Shown here one piece after another: positions 1 through 10,210 of a stretch of 64,000 nt of DNA (position 1 is the first letter of the stretch; every line of letters starts with the position of its first letter). A program made the translations under genes and the position numbers. Under the pieces are notes generated by a model, which ran no database searches, was not told where the DNA came from, and worked only from the letters and a program-made list of their open reading frames with translations. Source of the DNA: Lithospermum erythrorhizon (lineage: Eukaryota; Streptophyta; Magnoliopsida; Boraginales; Boraginaceae); contig JADFUC010000767.1 of NCBI GenBank assembly GCA_019722365.1, positions 434,001 to 498,000 of the forward strand. Reading direction: 5' to 3'.

Positions 1-179
1 TTTAAGAAATAGTCAAATTAGATAAATAGCAAGAATTCACTCAATCAGGTGTAGTAAGAAATTGGTAAATAACATCATGATTTAAAATTTGGCTAAGGGA
101 TTGGGAAATCTCAAAGAAGCAGTTAGATACTAAAAATGGTGGGTCCTGGGATATGGTATGGTTTGGCAGAATACGGACA

Positions 180-436
180 TTGCTTATTTAACTAAGGGAA
201 CTAGTAATATCCCAAGATTTGAATGTGTGACATGATAAGTATTAACAACATTTGATTGGAACTAATCATACTATTAAGGTGTTTCTTGTGGGAACCCAAC
301 TCTTAGAAAGTCCAAGGTTAATCGTGGTTGACCTCGAGCAATTCTAGGATGGGTGACCAATGAAAAGTTTTCTCAGGGAAATCGTGAAATAGGACAAAAG
401 TGAGGTAGAAGACTTGAATATGTGAAACCAGTTTAC
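180..436 (+). mobile_element. Cassandra-like LTR fragment with 5S-rRNA-derived promoter
   Basis: This lies in a SEC3 intron, on the opposite strand to the gene. From about 290 to 385 it follows the 3' part of plant 5S rRNA: a decayed A-box-like stretch near 314-331 and an intact C-box (GGATGGGTGACC) at 347-358, followed by AAAGTTTTCTC. The surrounding bases (GGGAACCCAACTCTTA, GACAAAAGTGAGGTAGAAGACT) are not 5S but resemble the flanks in Cassandra TRIM LTRs as I know them. It is read as a solo or partial LTR; outer limits are approximate and no TSD was found. The alternative, a stray 5S pseudogene, is less likely because of the flanks. Confidence 0.6.
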
Positions 437-3400
437 CTCGGTATGTATGGTAGAACTCCAGATGGCCGAGCATTGCGTTCATGTTTTTCAATCTGATGGC
501 ATGAATCGTCTACAAACTGCTCATGTTTCAAAAGTAAAGTAGGTGAGTTTCTAGAATTGACAAACAGAGTACTTTGACAGTAAACAAGAGTTAACAACTC
601 ACTCGATGGAACTGAGTAGATATTCTGGAATCCAGGTCATCAAGTATAGCGCGCACACTTTTAGCTGCTTCAGCCTTCTGGCCTGGAATATATTTTTCTG
701 TAATTCCATGCATTGATACACATCGCAAAGGATCAACTTTCGCAGCATAATCTGCCACGGTATAAAAATCTTCCTACAAATTTCAACATGAAAAAGATAA
801 GTGTCACCCTCAGACAAACAACACTTCAGTTGTGAGAGGATCACTGCTTATCCCTCTTTGTTTTTAGGCCTGAAGCAAAACTCAGGGAAAATCTAAACTC
901 AACAACAGTTCCACTAAAATGAAATAGATAAATTGAATTACTTGTATTCCATCAAGTAAATCATGAAGTAACTCATTCAGTGTCTCCAGCTCAGAAGTGC
1001 TACCTAATGAATCATATCAAGACTGTCAATAATCATAAACCAAATTACGAAGAACTAAGACCACTGTCATAGTATCTAATACCTTTGCTATCACTTTCAT
1101 CAATATCCATGATGCCTAGATCATCATCCTTGTCCGCACCTTTGTTTCTATTAGCAACAGTTCCAGATGGAACTACTCCAGGAACCTCAAAGCACATGAA
1201 GTGCACAAAAAATGAACACTGCAATATAATTTATTAACATTTATTGATTTGACTTGAGCATAAGAGTAAGCTAGACCCGAGTAACAAAAGATGCATAAGC
1301 ACCCTTGTAGGGTTCACAAAGAAAGGACGTCCATAGTAACCTCGTCTACAAGTAAAGGAATGAAAACTGTAAGCATTTTGTCATATGCCTCTGATATATT
1401 AGATGTGTCCACAGTTTGACTGGAAGACGAGGAACCTTCGAGCCATGATGCTGGAGATTTTGATGCTTTCATACTACTACGAAGCTCATGTGCGAACTCT
1501 CGGGCCTGTAACATGGGAAAAATTATAGCTCCACAACTTAAGAACTTAACTTGCAATAAGTTTTCTTAATATAACCAGTTTCTCACTAAGAAATTTTCCT
1601 AAACAGAACTAGTTGCATTGTAATTAACTACACCATCAATAAAAAGAAATAAGGAGCAAATGCATCAATGAAACGACGTGTTTTAGAATGACCATAAATT
1701 TTAAATTCAGCTAGAATACTGTAACTTCATTAAGCAGAACAACCCCAAACTAAAGAATCAACATTCAGCCATCCAATGAATGGGTCTCTTAATGACATGT
1801 GGCAGAACAACCCCAAACTAAAAGTTAAGCTGTAAGAGACTCATTCATTGGATGGCTGAGTTGCTAGAGTCACAACTAATTTTCCTACCACAATACAAGT
1901 GTTATAATAGTCTCATACTCTTAACGCAAATTCACTCTAAATGGTCTTTTAACTTGAGACCCAATGGCATGCAGAAGTAAAGTAAGGTATTAGCTAAGCA
2001 CAATGGAACATGACAACTAAAATCTTCAGAAAAAAACCCGCTCAATAATAAATTGATAACTGACCTCTCGGCGCATAAGCAAGTTGAGGGAGATACAATA
2101 GGCTTTCCGTAAAGAGCCCAAGCAACTTTTATCAAGACTCTGCAAGTGCAAAGAAATGAAGAAAATTTTATAAAATATAAATACTAGAGAACTCCGCCAG
2201 TTTTATATGTTGCGGTCCGAAGCCCGGTAAAGGAGGAAGGTTGTGTAAGGCCTCGACAGCCAGCATAAAACTTTGTTGAAGACCTATTATGACTACCACA
2301 CATAAACAATCAACTTTCGGGCGTTCACTACATAGAGACGTGTTGTATGGTCCGAGTACAGTGGAAAGTGAGCAGGGACCGCTGCACAGGCACCCGGGTG
2401 TAGAGTTTATGGGCTTAACAGAAGGGATGACGGATGACCCAACACAGGGCTGAATGAAGACGTCATATTCATATAGTCAACCCGATTGGTGGGAAAAGGC
2501 TTGGTTTGGTTTATAAAATAGTAGAGAAAATGAGAATCGCATGAAGTAGAAACATTGAACCTTTAAGTGTTGTAAGAGCCGAGCATATGTCCTGCACTTA
2601 TACCGGATATCAGCATGATCGGGCCTCTTCAGCTGCCCTTTCTGTTACATGAGTCACAAGAATTTTTAGAGTCCTCTCTTTAAAAGTCAATCAAAACCCA
2701 AACAAATAACAACAGAGAAAGGAAGGCAGCAAAATAATAGTACCTGAGAGAAAAAACTCTTGTCATTTAACATGAAATCCACCAAACTAGAGAAGAACCT
2801 TTTCAAGAATTCGGCAGCTCTCTGGACATAAGCAGTCTTCAACTTGTCAAGTTCTGACCTTTTCTCCCTTACCTGTAATGAGTTGGTTATTTCACAGTAA
2901 ACAGACACATTTGCAGTTTGAAGCGAGACTCAAATGCTCTATTAGCTAAAGAAACATTAAAATATACAAAATGTTCACGAGAAGCATGTGAAGGCATGCA
3001 TTAACATATTAGATTAGGCATTTGAAATAAAAAAATACTTTCTCGGCTTTTATTGGAACCACCTACATTGTCTCAAATTTCAAATGAAAACTGGAGGAAT
3101 TAGATAGTAACGGGAGGAGCAGCAAATCATGGAAACTGAATTCCTCTTTCATATGGAAAATATCCAGCAGAGTACCTTTTCTGTTCTACTATTAATGCTT
3201 TACCATGGGATCTTTTTTCCTCCATCTAACTAACCACTTTCACCAGGATTACACATACTAATTTCAGCATACATCGACACATAAACATATTTAGATCATT
3301 TTCCCACAATATTGGTAGCATCTAATGAGAAAACAGCTTAAGAAATCTATGCTTACAGCTCGCATCTTTGCATAGTTAGAATCCAAGTTGGGCATTTCCA

Positions 3401-3819
3401 GGCCATGTAAAGCACGAGTCAACCATTCACAAGAGCTAATATTTAGATGCATGTGTGACTCTTCAAATGAACCTCCTGTTAGGCATTGCGAATACTGAAA
3501 TAGAAACAAAACCAATCAAGGGAAATGATACAAACCTAATTTGGATTTATTGATATAGATAAGTCGTGAGAGTACCTCTGGTGGAATACGCAACCTCTCA
3601 ACGAGTTTATCAAGTTCTTCTGATAATAATTTGTTATTCGAGGACTGCAATTCCAGCTTATTGTTTCGAGTTTCTATCTGCAAGTATGAGGAGAACCAGC
3701 ATCAAACCAGCATATTTGGAATTGCAATTTGACTTAATTGCAAACTTCCAATATAAAAATGGAGTATCATCTATTGGGAGTGCATTATGCTTCACTATTA
3801 ACAACTATCGGTAGTCCAG

Positions 3820-3917
<98 letters not shown>

Positions 3918-6900
3918 TACTGATTCAATGTCTTCTCTCATGTGCCGAAGTTTCATATTGAAAATACCCAACCACTCATCCATATCCTCGACAATATTAG
4001 AGGCAGACTCTAGCCCTTGTAGCACCTGCTAACCAGAACACCATAGAGCCCATATGCTTCATTATCAATCATGAGGTTGTAATAATCAACATAAATATAT
4101 AAATACGTACATCTCTTGTTATTTTCATGATCATATATTTCATAAAACAATCAGAAAATTGCAACTGGTAGGAACTTGAAGATATGAAGATATTATTTTC
4201 TTAATATCAATCAAAAAATTAAAAATGAGACAAAAATGCTCTATTTTCTTAACAGTCATCTACAGTGTCATTACTACCATATACTCATACCAATTATAAA
4301 TTGGTTGAGAAACACCAAATGCTTGACCTATCTCAACAATAGATGAAGTAAAACTGAATTATTTTTAAAGGATAATAGGAAGCACAACCCAAAACGGATT
4401 CGTTAGAGTTCCTAAAGAATTGAACACCTACCTCGCTAACTAAAACCTCAGTTCCTAAAATGGCATGCACATTGGCTGCTTCCAAGGCTTGAAGTTCTCG
4501 TTTTAACCTCTCAGAAAAAGCCTCGGCTTCACCAATTTCCATCACATAACTGCATTTGACATGTTTTCAGCAGCAAAAAAAGTCAATCGATAGTGGAACT
4601 AATTAGAGAATGATACAGAAGGAAGGACTTGGTTGATGTATAATTTAAGGCAAAACAACATAGAGAGAAAACGAGCCAACTCAACAAGACTGCTCAAAAT
4701 ATTCAAAGATTGCCAAGAGATTATGGAAATGTAAATTAGGATTTCTGATAATGAAGTGGCAACAATGCTAGTGTGAAACTACAATTCTTTAACGAAGTGG
4801 CAATAATGAATGTAGACAATTAGGCAGGGTAAATCTGCTTTCACAGATTCACGTACGTGTCTAAAAGTGCCTCCATATCCTCTTCTTCTGCTTGACACAC
4901 CATGTCTCTTTCAACTGTCACCTTCATATCATCTTCTACCTCTTCAGCTGCAACTTGATCACTTTTACGGTCCCCTTGTTGCTTACTAATCGTGGATGTG
5001 TTTTCCTGCGTCAGGATTCAAAGTACATGAGTGTTGCATAAGTAAATACTCAAATTTACACTCTATAGATCATGTCAATTTTAACTATATAATAATTTTT
5101 ATGTATGCACTTTTTCCTTTTCAAAATATCAAGATTGTTACACTTTTGTTTCACTTAAGAAAACATTTTACTCTTAATATCAAATAATGTTACAAAACTG
5201 AAATAATATTTCATTAACAATTATCAGCAGAATACTTCACATTGCTTAATATTTATTTAAGTGAAAAGGTCTCATGGAAAAAGTGAGTAATTTTGTAGCT
5301 ATATATACACTTTAAAACAATAAGAACTAGAGAAATGTTCTATGTTCTTAATTCAAAATTCAAATGCTTTTTGTGCAAACAATAACATTAAACTTAAAGA
5401 GACAAGATGTAATATTCCCCGGTTCACTGTTCCAACCATTCAAGAAAATATGATAACAAACGCAAGTTAAGTTTATCTGGTAAGCAACATATGGACATTC
5501 CTATTTGACGTAATTTTCAGATCAGTGTGAAAATGAACTAGATATTTCAAAACTAATTAAGGGAATGGAAAAACTATTACCTTAGCCCAAAGAGCCATCT
5601 CCACGACATCTATGCCAACAACTTTAGGAAGGCGACCCAAGATGTCCTTGCAAATGTTAATTATGCATAGTAGAAGGCGGTTCCTACAGCAAAAGAAGAG
5701 TCATGTGAAAATGTGGGCAACAAAGAGTTGCAAAGGAAGCCTAAACAAAGTGAAAATAAATATAACTAATATCACACGGGAGAGTTTTAGATGTAGGGCG
5801 TCGGGATTGTCTCAGGCTTTTGGCAACCTTGTCAATTAATGCTGTCCCAATTATAGATGCCATACTGTTTTTTAATTGTTTATACTAGACACTTATCTTT
5901 CAAAGTCTGGTAAAATTAGAAATCATGGGGTCGGGAAGAACTAGATCTTTTAGCACTTACAGATCTCTTTACTGCAAATCAAAGATGCGATTCTATTAAG
6001 GGCGCCCTTCTATTAATTACTATTTGCAGTGATATTTGTACATAAATTTTTTCAGTAAAAGCTTAAGATTTCATTTTAATTTTATTTCTACTTCTTTCTT
6101 CCTTCACTTGATTGCAAAGCTAACTATATTTGAAGGGGTTAGGGTTCATCCAGCATGTAAAACTTGGATGGAAAAAATGAGAACGAATAACACAGGAATT
6201 AGCGAAATGCCAAAAAAGACGACAAAAAAAGGCGTCTCTAGTGCAAATGATGGTTTAACTCACCTGTCATCAACATTACGCATGGTCCACTGAGCTGGAG
6301 TAACAGTATGACTTCTGACTCTGAGGTTGTCAAAGCCCTATAAACAGTCGGATTATTGGTAATTATTTTTTATGAAAGTTAGCCCCAACTTCATCACAGT
6401 ATGTAATCAAATATTGGGCTTATATAGAGTTGACAGGCATTACCAACATGAATGTACATCCACTGGGATCAGTGGTGACGACCTCTACCTTTGAAAGATG
6501 CTTTAGCTTGTATATCTTCGTCGCCTTCAATTATGAAACATAGGTGTATTGTCATCTTGAACAAGAAATCGTGACAACTATGCTCCACAAGATTAAAGAT
6601 TTATTCTATAACTATCAGATAAAGAGCATTGCAGTATCATTTCAGTGAGTATTAACATAAGTGTTCTGGATGCCTATCTTTCTTCTCAGATTTCAGCAAT
6701 TCATTAATTATATAATCATTTTGTTGTTCAAACACTTTAAGAAAAAGAACAGGTTGAAGTGATCTAACAATAAAACAAAACAGTGATGCTTCTAGAGTCT
6801 CGACCAAGCAACTAAATGTGAACATGGCAGAATAATGTTGAGACTCGACGATCATTCAGCATTGAAGTCATCAAATGTGTTAGTCTATAAGTAACTTCGG

Positions 6901-7998
6901 GCCATTAAAAAATAAGTATTACCTCTAAAACTCCTCCATTTGAATATTTTAAGACACGTAGAAAAGCTTTAGTTCTTGTAGCTTTCTCTTTTGCTGTAAT
7001 ACATAGGTTCGTCATGAGCCAAGCTAACTATAGAAAAGCAACAAGAGTATCACCTCGTAGCATAATTATAAAGAGAATTATAGCAATCCACTAATCTTCC
7101 CTCGCCCCATACAATCAAAATCCGAACATGTTCAATAAATACAGTTATGAGCTTGTAAACTAACAATCTCAATCTATGATTTATCTTTGTGAGAAGTGAT
7201 CAAGCTAAATAAGATTATTCGGAGAACTTAATCGCACAAAAATTAAGGATACCCAATGTACACCCAATAAAATCAAAATCTAAACATGTTCAATAAATAT
7301 AGAGATGAGATTATAAGTTAATAACTTCAATCTACAGTATTATTTAAGTTCAATTCCTTCTACATTTAATTTCAATCTTTTCTATAAGTGATCAAGCTAA
7401 ATAAGAAGATTCAGCTAACCTAATCTCACAAAAACAAAATTTATGAAACTCACTACCATCAAACTCTGAACATGTTCAATAAGTCAGTGATGAACTTATA
7501 AATTAACATCAATCTATCATCAACCTCTTAGGCACAGAGCTACTATTCATTTCCAAACATTTCTAAATATAAATTCAATCTTTGTGAAAAGTGATCAAGC
7601 AAAATAAGAAGACCTGCATAATTTAATGTTAACAATCCAATGCTGCTTCATACTAAATCTAAAGTTCGAGCGGGTACCGGATTACCAGGTCGGGTGGTCA
7701 CATTATCTAATTACCCGATTGTTTCGGACTTTCGGGTTGGTTTGGAGTCCGAGCGGGTATCGGGTTACTCGTACTAAAACCAATTGGTTATACGATGAAC
7801 ATAAAATGAATTCCACTCACTAGTAATAGCGAGGACCCTAGCTTTAGCCATATGACCACGTCCTAATTTCCCCGTCTTCCCAAAAATCCCTCGGCTTTTC
7901 GCGACTCGAATCGATAACGTAACCTTCTGCTTCGTGCCTTCAATTGCAGCTTCGCATGCTCTTCGTAATTCATCATCATCTGCGCTCGATTTCGCCAT
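437..7998 (-). CDS. SEC3A: Exocyst complex component SEC3 (3' end outside window)
   Basis: SEC3 is the exocyst subunit that helps tether secretory vesicles at the plasma membrane. Eighteen exons read on the minus strand: 7821-7998, 6923-6993, 6444-6524, 6264-6337, 5581-5683, 4857-5005, 4432-4549, 3921-4025, 3576-3677, 3357-3494, 2744-2872, 2561-2641, 2065-2139, 1341-1505, 1083-1218, 942-1003, 603-773, 437-516. All have GT-AG borders and phases match throughout, giving 672 codons plus 2 bases. The start [20 protein letters not shown] is the conserved plant SEC3 N terminus. Residues ~45-150 correspond to the PIP2-binding PH-like region. Exons 6-9 give the acidic and coiled-coil part ([30 protein letters not shown]). 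Later exons give [15 protein letters not shown] and [10 protein letters not shown] of the Sec3 C-terminal domain. The last exon seen ends in VLPYIPR; family length (~890 aa) implies ~200 residues lie left of position 1. SEC3A/B paralogues cannot be separated here. Confidence 0.95.
1735..1860. repeat. Short inverted-repeat hairpin in SEC3 intron
   Basis: Arms 1764-1791 and 1833-1860 are reverse complements at 26 of 28 positions (core CAGCCATCCAATGAATG), with a 41-base loop. A direct repeat of GCAGAACAACCCCAAACTAAA overlaps it at about 1735 and 1802. The element sits between exons 13 and 14. It looks like a small foldback or MITE remnant. Confidence 0.6.
2200..2545 (+). mobile_element. SINE/non-LTR retroposon-like insertion in SEC3 intron 12
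   Basis: This GC-richer block lies between exons 12 and 13. It contains GCCCGGTAAAGGAGGAAGG, then ends in CAACCCGATTGGTGGGAAAAGGCTTGGTTTGGTTT. That 3' tail resembles the common plant SINE/LINE tail (AACCCCA..GGGA.AAGGCTTGGTT with a short GGTTT-type repeat). No coding sequence is visible. Family assignment is from memory of the tail motif and is tentative. Confidence 0.4.
3821..3915. repeat. (TA)n-(GA)n compound microsatellite at SEC3 exon 8 donor
   Basis: An alternating TA run from about 3822 to 3874 passes directly into GA repeats to 3915. On the gene's strand the repeat begins only a few bases after the exon 8 5' splice site (exon ends at 3921), so the intron starts GTACAT then (CT)n(TA)n. 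Confidence 0.95.
7662..7775. repeat. hAT-like GC-rich repeat fragment in SEC3 intron 1
   Basis: The stretch carries repeated GAGCGGGTA(C/T)CGG and GTCGGGT/TTCGGGTT words with imperfect inverted symmetry. This composition is common in decayed plant hAT-type non-autonomous elements. It abuts the exon 1 donor side. No clear TSD. Confidence 0.3.
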
Positions 7999-8203
7999 TT
8001 TTAAAAAAAGGAGGTCAATTCGATATTTGGGAGCTTTTGCATCTGTTTTTCATCAATATTTGGATTTCTGTTTTTTTGTTTAAGCGGGGAAACCGCGAAA
8101 AGTTTACACGTGTTTGGCTCGCATTTCGAGGTAACTAACTTTCAGCATTTAAATACTTACTGTTTCTTTGCATATAATAATTTCATTAAATACTTTGGGA
8201 GAA

Positions 8204-8605
8204 TTGAAACTCGTGCCAAAAAATCGGGCTAATACTCACCCCTTAAGGTTATCGGTTCTGCTCTAGTATGATTTATGGTCCAATACTAGCATGGGACAGG
8301 AATAATCCCGATAAATACCTGAAATATTGGTTATATGTCAAAATATCCAAAATCCGGACCAAAATACCCAAAATTCGAATCGAAATACTCAAAATTTGTA
8401 CCGAAATACGTACCCAACATGCCCAAATTTTTTAATACCACCAGACCCACCTGAAACCGGGCCAAAAAAACAAGACCAAATGTCCACCCCTATGAGTCTG
8501 TTCCGGTCCAATTTTTTTGTTTTATATCCGGACCGGACCAAACCGATAATAGGTTCATGTCCGTCCGGTCCAAATATTTTGCCCAATATCCGAATCAAAC
8601 TGATA
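8204..8605. repeat. hAT-like non-autonomous element remnants between SEC3 and dirigent
   Basis: The region upstream of SEC3 holds ACTCACCCCTTA at about 8235 and TGTCCACCCCTATGAG at about 8480, with CCGGACCGGACC-type words around 8520-8570. ..CACCCCT.. termini and CCGGTCC words are typical of hAT MITEs. Short open frames here are compositional and have no family resemblance. The rest of 7999-9170 is AT-rich with no gene seen; the first ~150 bases probably include the SEC3 leader and promoter. Confidence 0.35.
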
Positions 8606-9170
8606 ACAACACTATTAATAAACCATTTTATTGAGTATCTTATTTAGGTGAATAAAATATAATTCAAATTTTATTTAAATCAGGATGATTTTCATGTCAT
8701 AAGTCAAATTACATTCTAAGACTCTTAATTGAATTAGAATGATTCATTACAATATCTACATTTATTATCTATATCGTGAAGATATTATTACTGATTGTTT
8801 CTCTTTATGTCTTAAAACTTATATTTAATTTTAATTCTTTAACATATGTGATAAGATACACGGTGAAAAAATACAATCGGATGTAATAAAAAAGAATGAA
8901 TATGAAAATATGAAAAAAGAATGAATATGAAAATATGAAGTGATTGCAATTCATGAGTAACGTAGAAATCCTAATTTCAACCTGTTCTTTTTGTGATTGC
9001 AACTACTCGAAAATAACAAGAAAAAGTTATGAATTCTAAAGTGGCAATTTTATTCAGCTTGGATATAACAAGAAAAAGTTAGTGACTCACTAACCAATAC
9101 ATTTCATCTAAGAAATTATTTATTTTTGTTACTCGTTTTTGAAGAAAAAAATCTCCAAAAGCTTATCAAC

Positions 9171-9710
9171 TCATCCAGGAATCGTTTGAGATCCATATGG
9201 AAATGTCAAGTGGAGCTTTATAAGATAAGCCACATTAAAAAATGATTCCAGTTTATCAACTTGTCCCAAAACTGCATGGCCTTTTGCAAAAGCAAAGGAT
9301 CCAGTGCCACCCACAATAGCAAGTTCTGAATCCCCATCAGCTAAATTCTTGGCCTGTATGCTAATACTACCAGAGTATTCATGTGTATGGTAAGTAAGAT
9401 AAATGATATTGAACATTGAGCCTGCAAAATTTTCAAGAGGGATTATGAAGCCTTCAGCTTTCCCGACTACTGGAGCATTGTCCTCCGGCCCCTCTGTGAG
9501 GGGGCGGTGAAAGATCAACGCTTCTCCATCTGATGGCGGGGGCACATGATGAAGGTTATAGGGCGACGCTAGAGGTTGTTGGACATACATGGACAAGGCT
9601 AGATAAGGGCCAGTGTTATTCTTGTGAGGAAATGGTGAAAAAACTGCAAGGAGTATGACAACTAGAGTTGCTAGGACCAAGGCTGAACAGAAAATGATCC
9701 TTGCCAACAT
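9171..9710 (-). CDS. Dirigent protein
   Basis: A single-exon gene of 179 codons. Dirigent proteins steer the stereochemistry of phenoxy-radical coupling in lignan and lignin-type pathways and act in the secretory pathway or cell wall. Residues ~5-25 form a hydrophobic signal peptide or anchor. The beta-barrel domain follows, with family motifs DNAPVVGKAEGF (about 77-88), a segment around YLTYHTHEYSGSISIQAKN, and ELAIVGGTGSFAFAKGHAVL near 128-147. Length is normal for the family. The only cysteine is in the hydrophobic leader, so the disulfide seen in some dirigents is absent. The coding region closes with TGA just before AT-rich DNA. A TATA-like stretch lies 25-35 bp upstream of the ATG. Subgroup and substrate cannot be set from sequence. 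Confidence 0.92.
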   Translation of the reverse strand: MLARIIFCSALVLATLVVILLAVFSPFPHKNNTGPYLALSMYVQQPLASPYNLHHVPPPSDGEALIFHRPLTEGPEDNAPVVGKAEGFIIPLENFAGSMFNIIYLTYHTHEYSGSISIQAKNLADGDSELAIVGGTGSFAFAKGHAVLGQVDKLESFFNVAYLIKLHLTFPYGSQTIPG

Positions 9711-9733
9711 ATTAATGGAATGTTGAGAGATTG

Positions 9734-9745
9734 TTATATGTATAA
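9734..9745 (-). promoter_or_regulatory. Possible TATA box of dirigent gene
   Basis: TTATACATATAA on the minus strand lies 24-35 bp upstream of the dirigent ATG. The short spacing would give a very short leader, so this is only a candidate. Confidence 0.3.
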
Positions 9746-10210
9746 ACTTAGAATTCTATTTACTAGTACTTTATATTGTTCTTGGAATGGTTGTTTCTAT
9801 AGTTTTAGTCCACCAAATCCTATTTGTGACTTCATCACCTAACCCATTATTTGAACTTGGAGTTGTAGTCGTTATACACTTATACTAAGTTACAAGAAAT
9901 TATACTTTCTGTTCTCAGTTGCATGGATACCAAACTAAGCTTTATTTTTTAATTTATTAAACTACAGATGCTAGATATTAGTTGGATCAATTCTTGCCAT
10001 CAGCAGAACAGTATTGAAAGTAACCCTTCTGAAAACAGAACAATTCCCAGAGGGGAGGAGCTAGTTGACAAGATTCTGAAATTAATTATCTATACTAAAA
10101 TGAGAAAAAATATAGCAGACTTGTAAGATGATCACATGCTGGAATTTTCAGGTGAGCTAGACTGGAGATTCTTCGAAGCACGTCGCCCAAAAATTAGCCG
10201 ATTGCATAAC

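Noticed and set aside
290..385. Functional 5S rRNA gene
   Set aside because: Only the internal promoter part resembles 5S; the 5' part is replaced by LTR-like sequence and the A-box is altered.
3738..4025. Open frames across the TA/GA microsatellite
   Set aside because: Tyr-Ile and Arg-Glu/Ser-Leu runs are translated dinucleotide repeats; only the right part overlaps a true SEC3 exon, in the minus strand.
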